NCBI RefSeq assembly: GCF_036345255.1
Contig: NZ_CP107783.1
Span: 5,195,501 to 5,259,500, forward strand
Origin: Streptomyces sp. NBC_00569
Lineage (GTDB): Bacteria > Actinomycetota > Actinomycetes > Streptomycetales > Streptomycetaceae
Direction of reading: 5' to 3'
DNA: 64,000 bases
Within the stretch, counting starts at the first letter, position 1; each line of letters starts with the position of its first letter. The notes beneath the pieces were generated by a model. It was not told the DNA's origin, ran no database searches, and saw only the letters and a list, made by a program, of their open reading frames with translations. The position numbers were made by a program, and so were the translations under genes. Positions 56,400-64,000 of the stretch are shown here, one piece after another.

Positions 56400-57536
56400 C
56401 TAGGCGGCCGCCTCGTCGAGCGCGCGCAGCACATCGGCCACGAGGTCGTCCGGGTCCTCGGCACCGGCGGAGAAGCGGATGAAGCCCTCCGAGACGTCGT
56501 CCCCGCCCCATCGGCGGCGGCGCTCGGCGGTGGACCGAACGCCGCCGAAGCTCGTCGCGTCGTCCACGAGCCTCAGGGCCTCCATGAACCGCTCGGCACG
56601 CGCGCGCGTGGGCAGCGTGAAAGAGACCACGCACCCGAAGCGCCGCATCTGCTGCGCGGCGATCTTGTGCGAAGGGTCGTCGGGCAGACCCGGGTAGCGC
56701 AGGGCCTCGATGTCGTCGCGGCCGCGCAGGGCGAGCGCGAGCGCGAGCGCGTTGGCGTTCTGCCGCTCCGCCCTCAACTGGAGCGTGGCGAGCGAGCGAT
56801 GGGCGAGCCAGGCCTCCATAGGGCCGGGAATCGCGCCGACGATCTTGCGCCAGCCCCGCACCGAGGCGGTCAGCTCGGCGTCGCGGCAGGTCACGTAGCC
56901 GAGCAGGATGTCGCCGTGGCCGGTGAGCTGCTTGGTACCGCTGGCCACGGAGAAGTCGGCGCCGAGCTCCAAGGGGCGCTGGCCGAGCGGCGTGGCGAGC
57001 GTGTTGTCGACCGCTACCAGGGCGCCACGCGCGTGTGCCGCCTCGGCGAGCCGCCGCACGTTGCACACGTCGAGGCCGGGGTTCGACGGCGTCTCGATCC
57101 ACAGGAGCTTCGCGCCGTCCAGGACGTCGAGCTGGGCGTCGCCGCCCGTGGGAGCGGTGCGTACCTCGATGCCGAACGCCGTGAGCTGCTCGCGGACGAG
57201 CGGGAACACCTGGTAGCCGTCGCTCGGGAGAACGACCACGTCGCCGGCCTTGAGCTGAGAGAAGAGCACGGCCGAGATGGCGGCCATCCCGGAGGCGAAG
57301 ACGAGGGTGTCGACGCCCTCCTGTCCGGGCGCCTCGAGCTCGCCGATGGCCCGCTCCAGGTGGGTCCAGGTCGGGTTGTCGTCGCGGCCGTACGTGTAGG
57401 GCCCCGAGACATCACCCGGTAGGTGGAAGTGTGCGGCGAAGACAGGCCCTGGAAGCGTCGGTTCGTTCTTCGAGGCCTCGGGCAGCCCCGCCCTCACTGC
57501 CCTCGTGCCGTCCCCCATCTGCGCCGATTGCGTCAT
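56400..57536 (-). CDS. Cystathionine gamma-lyase/synthase family PLP enzyme
   Basis: A 378-aa Cys/Met-metabolism enzyme. The PLP lysine is in SGTKQLTGHGDILLG, and GMAAISAVLFSQLKAGDVVV, then IETPSNPGLDVCNV are family signatures. The C terminus is EGFIRFSAGAEDPDDLVAD. It most probably works on cystathionine or a related sulfur amino acid, though gamma-lyase and gamma-synthase cannot be separated here. ATG 57536 overlaps the stop of the upstream tyrosine phosphatase gene (ATGA), so the two are co-translated. Confidence 0.88.
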   Translation of the reverse strand: MTQSAQMGDGTRAVRAGLPEASKNEPTLPGPVFAAHFHLPGDVSGPYTYGRDDNPTWTHLERAIGELEAPGQEGVDTLVFASGMAAISAVLFSQLKAGDVVVLPSDGYQVFPLVREQLTAFGIEVRTAPTGGDAQLDVLDGAKLLWIETPSNPGLDVCNVRRLAEAAHARGALVAVDNTLATPLGQRPLELGADFSVASGTKQLTGHGDILLGYVTCRDAELTASVRGWRKIVGAIPGPMEAWLAHRSLATLQLRAERQNANALALALALRGRDDIEALRYPGLPDDPSHKIAAQQMRRFGCVVSFTLPTRARAERFMEALRLVDDATSFGGVRSTAERRRRWGGDDVSEGFIRFSAGAEDPDDLVADVLRALDEAAA

Positions 57537-58024
57537 GCCGCCCGTCCTTCCAGTGCTGCGCGTACCGCGTCGAGTAGACCGTCGCTTGCCGCCTCCACCA
57601 TTTTCAGGCACTCCTCGAAGCCGTCGATGCCGCCGTAGTACGGGTCCGGTACGTCCAGGTCTGCCCCTGCCGAGGGGTCGTACGAGCGCAGCAGGCGGAC
57701 CTTCTCGGCGTCCTCCGGACTCGGTGCCAGGTGGCGCAGGGTGCGCAGATGCCCGGCGTCCAGGGCGATCACCAGATCGAGCCGGGAGAACCACGAGGCG
57801 CTGAACTGCCGGGCCGTATGGCCGCTTTCGTAGCCGCCGGCCGCCAGCACGGAGACGGTGCGGTGGTCGGCACCGTCCCCCTCGTGCCAGCCGCCGGTGC
57901 CCGCGCTGTTCACCTCCACGAGGCCGTCGAGACCGGCCTCGTGGAGGCGCGAGCGGAAGACCGACTCGGCCATGGGCGAGCGGCAGATGTTGCCGGTGCA
58001 GACGAAGCACACGCGGAAAGGCAT
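57533..58024 (-). CDS. Low molecular weight protein tyrosine phosphatase
   Basis: A 163-aa LMW-PTP. The P-loop VCTGNICRSP (C-x5-R-S, residues 8-17) supplies the nucleophilic cysteine, and the acid DPYYGG (about 125-130) supplies the general acid. No signal sequence is visible; streptomycete homologues (PtpA type) are cytosolic and influence secondary metabolism. It overlaps the PLP lyase gene by 4 nt and follows the phage-holin-like gene after 9 nt on the same strand. Confidence 0.93.
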   Translation of the reverse strand: MPFRVCFVCTGNICRSPMAESVFRSRLHEAGLDGLVEVNSAGTGGWHEGDGADHRTVSVLAAGGYESGHTARQFSASWFSRLDLVIALDAGHLRTLRHLAPSPEDAEKVRLLRSYDPSAGADLDVPDPYYGGIDGFEECLKMVEAASDGLLDAVRAALEGRAA

Positions 58025-58033
58025 GGGCCGGGC

Positions 58034-58414
58034 TCAGTCCTTGTCGTCGGGCAGGACGACGTTCAGCGCCCAGGAGACAACCGAGATGATCAGGCCACCG
58101 AGGACGGCGGTCCAGAACCCCTCGACGTGGAAGCTCAGGTCGAACTGCTCGGCCAGCCACGAGGTCAGCAGCAGCATCAGGGCGTTGACCACGAGCGTGA
58201 TCAGGCCGAGCGTCAGGATGAAGAGCGGGAAGGTAAGGACCTTCACTATTGGCTTGACCAGGAAGTTCACCAGGCCGAAGAGCAGCGCCACGATGATCAG
58301 CGTGCCGACCTTCTTGCCGGTGCTGTCACCCGTCAGCGTGATTTTGTCGAGCAGCCACACAGCGACGGCCAGGGCCCCGGCGTTGGCGATCGTCTTGACT
58401 ACGAAATTCTTCAT
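58034..58414 (-). CDS. Phage-holin-type (PF04020) membrane protein
   Basis: A 126-aa protein with four hydrophobic segments (about 8-24, 35-50, 58-78 and 95-118), starting MKNFVVKTIANAGALAVAVW and ending WALNVVLPDDKD. It matches the small phage-holin family IV-like membrane protein (DUF360-type) of many bacteria. ATG 58414 is the only sensible start. The function is unknown, and the name does not imply phage origin. It heads a leftward operon with the phosphatase and lyase. Confidence 0.82.
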   Translation of the reverse strand: MKNFVVKTIANAGALAVAVWLLDKITLTGDSTGKKVGTLIIVALLFGLVNFLVKPIVKVLTFPLFILTLGLITLVVNALMLLLTSWLAEQFDLSFHVEGFWTAVLGGLIISVVSWALNVVLPDDKD

Positions 58415-58494
58415 GTGTCTGATCGTGGCAGACGAGACCGGATCATGAGAGTGGCCCAGCGAGGCCGCTCGCGGGCAAGGGGCGGACAAGAGGG

Positions 58495-58812
58495 ATGAAG
58501 GCATTCCGGCTGGACGAACTGGAAGCGGAACGTGCCGCGAACGACGGCGCGTATCTGCAGTTCCTGCATGAGCGGAACATGTCGGTCGGGCTCTACGCCC
58601 TCGACGCGGGGGGCCAGGACCCGCAGCAGCCCCACCAGCAGGACGAGGTCTACCTCGTCGTCAGCGGTCGAGGCTCGATCACCGTCGGCATGGAGACGAC
58701 CCAGGTGGCGCGCGGCAGTGTCGTGTACGTGCCGGCCGGGGTGACCCACAAGTTCCATCACATCAGCGAGGACCTGCGGGTTCTGGTGGTGTTCTCTCCG
58801 CCTGAGAGCTGA
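58495..58812 (+). CDS. Cupin domain protein
   Basis: A 105-aa single-domain cupin. The two motifs PHQQDEVYLVVSGRGSITVG and VPAGVTHKFHHISED carry the metal-binding His/Glu residues. It begins MKAFRLDELEAERAANDG. Substrate unknown; a small enzyme or sugar-binding protein is possible. GAGGG lies directly before the ATG. It is divergent from the holin-like gene with an 80-nt gap. Confidence 0.88.
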   Translation: MKAFRLDELEAERAANDGAYLQFLHERNMSVGLYALDAGGQDPQQPHQQDEVYLVVSGRGSITVGMETTQVARGSVVYVPAGVTHKFHHISEDLRVLVVFSPPES

Positions 58813-58950
58813 CGGCGGATCTCGGGGTTCCCTAGGGGGTCGCTCAGGGGACGACAAGGGGTCCGCGGTCCCCACGGAGCGCCTCGGCGTGCCAGCATCG
58901 AATGCAGAAGCCGTATCGAAGCGGTCCGGCTCAGGAGAGAGGTAAGGGCG

Positions 58951-59169
58951 ATGGCAGTGCGAGAGATCTTCGCGGGCATGCCGTGGTGGGTTAAGTGGGT
59001 CGCGGTGCCGGTCATCGCCCTGGTCGTCTTCGGCGGGCTGATAGCCAGCGTCGTGGGCTTCGTGATCGGTCTGCTCTTCAAGGTGCTGCTCTTCGTGGCC
59101 CTGGTCGGTGGACTCATTTACGTCGTACGGAAGTTCATCACGGGCTCGTCCTCGCGCAGCGACTGGTAG
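58951..59169 (+). CDS. DUF5326 family small membrane protein
   Basis: A 72-aa protein beginning MAVREIFAGMPWWVKWVAVP. Two hydrophobic segments (about 17-35 and 40-60) end with RKFITGSSSRSDW. It matches the streptomycete DUF5326 family, whose function is unknown. A GAGAGGTAAGGG run precedes the ATG. It stands 138 nt after the cupin gene and before the IclR-type regulator gene. Confidence 0.85.
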   Translation: MAVREIFAGMPWWVKWVAVPVIALVVFGGLIASVVGFVIGLLFKVLLFVALVGGLIYVVRKFITGSSSRSDW

Positions 59170-59315
59170 CACTGGGCAACGGTTCGCTCGCGCGGGGGAA
59201 GTTTCCCCGCGCGGCCCTCTCGAAGTGGTGGCCAGGGCTAGAGTCCGGAACTCGACGGCCGCACCCCCGTGATTCCCGAGAAGCGGGGGGACCCCACGCG
59301 TTTCGGGAGTGAACC

Positions 59316-60239
59316 TTGGCCACGGCTGAACCGCTTTCCGCCGCCCCGTTGTCCGCCGACATCACGTCCCCCGACACCATGTCCGCCGACTCCATGTCCC
59401 CACACGCCGTGGCCCCACCCGACGGCTGTCGCACGCACAGCTACGACGACGACGCCCAGGCCGAGGCTCACCCCGAGGGCCCGGCCGGCGCCCCGCCCAC
59501 CCTCATCGGTTCCGTCCAGCGCGCGATGCGCCTTCTCGAGGCCGTCGCGTCGCACGAAGAGGGAGCGCCGGCCAAGCAGCTCGCCCGGGAGGCCGGACTC
59601 GCCCTTCCCACGGCGTACCACCTGTTGCGCACGCTCGCCCACGAGGGCTATCTCCGCAAGGAGAAGGGCCTGTTCGTCCTGGGGACGGCGGCCGAGAGGC
59701 TGAGTAGCAGCGGAGCGCAGCAGAATCGTCGCGGCATGATCACCGACGCCCTGCAGCACTGGCGCGACGCCATCGGCGTCCCGGTGTACTTCTCGGTGTA
59801 CCGAGAGGGCGAGATCGAAGTCGTGGCCGTCGCCGACACGCCCGGGAATCCCGCGGTCGCCGAATGGGCCGACTTTCGCGAGACGGGGCACGCCCACGCG
59901 ATCGGTCAGTGCCTCCTCGCCCAGCTCGACGACGAGAGCCGACGCGATCACCTCGACCGCTATCCCGCGTATTCGATCACCCCGTACACGGTGCGTGACG
60001 ACCGTGCGCTACTGCGACGGCTGAACGGGCAGGGGCGGATGCAGCCGGTCGTGGAGCACCAGGAGTACGCGTTGGGCACGGTCTGCGCCGCGTTCCCCAT
60101 CACCGTCGGGTCCACCGCGGCGACGATGGCGGTCTCCCTCCCGTGCCATCAGGCCGGTCGCCTGCTGCCCGCGGCCCGCCAGCTGCAGAACGAAGTCGGG
60201 AAACTCGTGGGGACACTCGCCTTCTCTATCAGCATCTGA
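59316..60239 (+). CDS. ssgR: IclR family regulator SsgR (activator of ssgA)
   Basis: A 307-aa regulator. Residues 1-55 are a low-complexity leader with repeated Ser-Ala-Asp and Pro words. The winged-helix domain follows (SVQRAMRLLEAVASHEEG, LAREAGLALPTAYHLLRTLA) and the C-terminal IclR effector domain (FSVYREGEIEVVAVADTP, HAIGQCLLAQLD, EYALGTVCAAFPI). Start is TTG 59316 with GGGAGTG upstream; the ATG at 59379 could also be used. It lies 100 nt upstream of ssgA, and the pair corresponds to S. coelicolor ssgR-ssgA. Confidence 0.88.
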   Translation: MATAEPLSAAPLSADITSPDTMSADSMSPHAVAPPDGCRTHSYDDDAQAEAHPEGPAGAPPTLIGSVQRAMRLLEAVASHEEGAPAKQLAREAGLALPTAYHLLRTLAHEGYLRKEKGLFVLGTAAERLSSSGAQQNRRGMITDALQHWRDAIGVPVYFSVYREGEIEVVAVADTPGNPAVAEWADFRETGHAHAIGQCLLAQLDDESRRDHLDRYPAYSITPYTVRDDRALLRRLNGQGRMQPVVEHQEYALGTVCAAFPITVGSTAATMAVSLPCHQAGRLLPAARQLQNEVGKLVGTLAFSISI

Positions 60240-60339
60240 AAACTCACTCCTTGTGATCCCGCATGTACGTTAAGCAAGATGCGAAGAGCGTCGGGAAGGC
60301 TGTTCCCGGCCGATCGACGGCAAATTGACGGGGTAGGCG

Positions 60340-60801
60340 ATGCGCGAGTCGGTACAGGCAGTACAAGCAGAGGTCATGATGAGCTTCCTCGTCTCCGAGG
60401 AACTCTCGTTCCGCATCCCGGTGGAGCTGCGGTACGCCGCCGCTGATCCCTACGCCGTGCGGCTGACCTTCCACCTTCCCGGGGACGCCCCGGTGACGTG
60501 GGCGTTCGGCAGAGAGCTCCTGGTGGACGGCGTGGCCGGTCCCTGCGGCGACGGCGATGTGCGCATCGAGCCGGTGGAACTGGCGGGCAGCCCGGGCGAC
60601 ATGCCGGGCGAGGTGCACATCCGGCTCCAAGTGGGTGGAGACCAGGCACTGTTCAAGGCGGGCGTCGCCCCCCTCGTCGCGTTCCTCGACCGTACCGACA
60701 AGCTCGTCCCGCTCGGCCAGGAGCGGGCGCTCGCCGACTTCGAGGCGCATCTCGACGAGGCACTCGACCGGATCCTCGCCGAGGAGCAGAGCGCGGGCTG
60801 A
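60340..60801 (+). CDS. ssgA: SsgA sporulation-specific cell division activator
   Basis: A 153-aa SALP-family protein, very like S. coelicolor SsgA (MRESVQAVQAEVMMSFLVSE at the start). Conserved blocks are ELSFRIPVELRY, FHLPGDAPVTWAFGRELL, VHIRLQVG and FLDRTDKLVPLGQER. An insert in the middle (about 70-92, SPGDMPGE) makes it a little longer than the 136-aa S. coelicolor protein. SsgA localises to division sites and promotes septum formation in sporulating hyphae; SsgR activates it in S. coelicolor. Confidence 0.93.
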   Translation: MRESVQAVQAEVMMSFLVSEELSFRIPVELRYAAADPYAVRLTFHLPGDAPVTWAFGRELLVDGVAGPCGDGDVRIEPVELAGSPGDMPGEVHIRLQVGGDQALFKAGVAPLVAFLDRTDKLVPLGQERALADFEAHLDEALDRILAEEQSAG

Positions 60802-60880
60802 CGGGCTCCAGGAGCCCGCGCACGATCAACTGAGGTAACGCTTCAGCAGACCGGCGCCCTCGGGGTGCCCTCGCAGGGGT

Positions 60881-62233
60881 TCAGCGCCTTCGACGCCGGC
60901 CCCTTCCTCCGCGTGCCGGGCCGGCTGCGGCGGCGGACGGGGAGCCCGGTCGGTCGGCGGAGACCACCAGAGCCGCGAGCGCGGTCGTCACCGGCACCGA
61001 GGCGACCAGACCGATCGAGCCCACCAGAGTCCGGACGATCTCCTCGGCCACCAGCTCACTGTTGGCCACGGTGCCCACACTGCTCTGCGCGATCGAGAAG
61101 AGCAGCAACAGCGGCAGCGCCGCGCCCGCGTACGCCAGGACCAGCGTGTTGACCACGGACGCGATGTGGTCGCGCCCGATCCGGATACCCGCGCGGTACA
61201 GGCCGCGCCGGCCCATCGTCGGGTCGGCCTGATGCAGCTCCCACACCGCCGACGTCTGTGTGACCGTCACATCGTCGAGCACGCCCAGCGAACCGATGAT
61301 GACCCCGGCGAGCAGGAGACCGCTCATGTCGATGGACGGGTAGAGACCGTGGATCAGGCCCGTGTTGTCGTCGGTGTTGCCGGTCAGCGCGGCCCAGCCG
61401 ATGAACAGTGAGCCGAGCAGACCGATCAGGAGCAGGGACACCAGTGTGCCGAGCACCGCGACCGACGTTCGGGCCGTCGGACCGTGACACATGTAGAGAG
61501 CGATCAGCATGATGGCGCTCGCCCCGACCACCGCCACCACCAGCGGATTCGAGCCCTGAAGGATCGCGGGCAGGATGAAGAAGGTCAACACCATGAAGCT
61601 GACGGCCAGCGCGACGAGTGCCATGACGCCCCGCAGCCGGCCCACGACGACCACGGCCAGCGCGAAGATCCCGGCGAGGAGCGTCATCGGGAGCCTGCGG
61701 TTCACATCGGTGACGGAGTACTGGAGTTCCTTGGGCGCGTCGGGCGCGTAGGCCACGATCACCTTCTGGTTCTCGTGCAACTGCCGCGGCGAGTCCGGCT
61801 GCACGATCTCCGTGAACGTGTGCCCGGTGTCCTTGCCGCCATCGACGCGGACCGTCGCCTTCTCGCACGTGCCCTTCGCCTGCTGCTCGGCGGACCGGCC
61901 CTCGGCGGTCGATGTATCGCCGGTGGGGGTGTCGCCGGAGGCGTTCACGGACCGACAGTCGACCTTGTCGACCTGAGTGACGGTGCCCTGTTGGGTCTGT
62001 CGGTCGAAGCCGACGCCCGTACGGGCGTGGGAGGGGGCGCCGCCGGGCCAGAGCACCACGAGGCCGACGACGACCGCCACGGAGAACGGGATGAGCACCG
62101 CAGCGATGACCTTGCGCAGATGCTTGGAAACAGGCGCGGCAGGGCCGTGGCTGTGGGAGTGCCCGTGCCCTCCGCCCCCCTGGACATGGGGCGGATGCGG
62201 CGGCGAGGACGGAGACTGCTGCGTGCTGGTCAC
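60881..62233 (-). CDS. YibE/F family membrane protein
   Basis: A 450-aa polytopic protein. The first 40 residues are a His/Gly-rich cytoplasmic tail (GGGGHGHSHSHG). One membrane segment (about 42-66) is followed by an outer domain to about 175, then seven or eight more membrane segments. MTLLAGIFALAVVVVGRLRG and GVIIGSLGVLDDVTVTQTSA are family signatures. YibE/F proteins are probable transporters with unknown substrate; a His-rich tail hints at metal contact (inference). It is divergent from thiC. Confidence 0.85.
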   Translation of the reverse strand: MTSTQQSPSSPPHPPHVQGGGGHGHSHSHGPAAPVSKHLRKVIAAVLIPFSVAVVVGLVVLWPGGAPSHARTGVGFDRQTQQGTVTQVDKVDCRSVNASGDTPTGDTSTAEGRSAEQQAKGTCEKATVRVDGGKDTGHTFTEIVQPDSPRQLHENQKVIVAYAPDAPKELQYSVTDVNRRLPMTLLAGIFALAVVVVGRLRGVMALVALAVSFMVLTFFILPAILQGSNPLVVAVVGASAIMLIALYMCHGPTARTSVAVLGTLVSLLLIGLLGSLFIGWAALTGNTDDNTGLIHGLYPSIDMSGLLLAGVIIGSLGVLDDVTVTQTSAVWELHQADPTMGRRGLYRAGIRIGRDHIASVVNTLVLAYAGAALPLLLLFSIAQSSVGTVANSELVAEEIVRTLVGSIGLVASVPVTTALAALVVSADRPGSPSAAAAGPARGGRGRRRRR

Positions 62234-62317
62234 CGCCCGATCATCGCAAGAACGGCAGGGGCCCTCTGTTCAGCGCGCCAGAAATGACGCTAGCGTGGGG
62301 TCACCTTTGCACACGCG

Positions 62318-64000
<1,683 letters not shown>

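Noticed and set aside
58813..58950. G/C-rich inverted words between the cupin and DUF5326 genes
   Set aside because: No stem longer than a few base pairs could be built; not called as a terminator.

Overview
The window is the replication-origin region of a Streptomyces (or very close actinomycete) chromosome. The DNA is very GC-rich, GTG starts are common, and the gene order gyrA-gyrB-DUF721-recF-gnd-dnaN-oriC-dnaA-rpmH-rnpA-yidD-yidC-jag-rsmG-parA-parB is the streptomycete one. A Streptomyces-type DnaA with a long domain II, LppU/SCO3897-like, FemX, SsgR/SsgA and DUF5326 proteins all agree. No rRNA, tRNA, insertion sequence, prophage, CRISPR array or defence island was seen; the content is core chromosome.

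Layout. 1-7318: leftward replication and repair genes (gyrA cut by the window edge, gyrB, DUF721, recF, gnd, dnaN). 7319-8208: oriC with about 20 DnaA-box-like 9-mers. 8209-10248: dnaA, leftward. 10624-14151: rightward rpmH-rnpA-yidD-yidC-jag-rsmG. 14630-16806: parAB. 17128-21002: acetyltransferase, trxA/trxB under a textbook SigR promoter, and an ECF sigma/anti-sigma pair (SigM/RsmA type). 21031-29137: pseudokinase, MurJ flippase, DUF6049 protein and the divergent CCA-adding enzyme, an envelope cluster syntenic with mycobacteria. 29242-40587: LppU-like protein, MFS, inositol-phosphate synthase, PadR regulator, class A PBP, GT87 enzyme, alanine-racemase-like protein, FemX and a small membrane protein. 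40853-45945: rpsF-ssb-rpsR-rplI, a MATE exporter and dnaB. 46076-62233: accessory housekeeping genes (serine hydrolase, acetyltransferases, MarR/MFS/HbpS-like, HAD, flavohemoglobin-like, Nudix, LysR, PLP lyase with LMW-PTP, cupin, ssgR-ssgA, YibE/F). 62318-64000: TPP riboswitch and thiC (cut by the edge).

The strongest non-gene signal is a set of 14 parS sites (GTTTCACGTGAAAC; 9 perfect, 5 with one mismatch) scattered over 14.4-62.4 kb, all on the parAB side of oriC and none in the first 14.4 kb. Several are fused with other functions. Two sit at the centre of 46- and 50-bp perfect palindromes that also look like bidirectional terminators, one is built into an arm of the thiC riboswitch, and others are written into the reading frames of parA, parB and the anti-sigma gene. 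DnaA-box signals also occur away from oriC: in the dnaA promoter, ahead of parAB, and as a six-member cluster ahead of dnaB. Together these suggest DnaA and ParB marks on replication and segregation genes. A 15-bp inverted repeat that would hide the femX ribosome binding site and start codon is another unexplained regulatory candidate.
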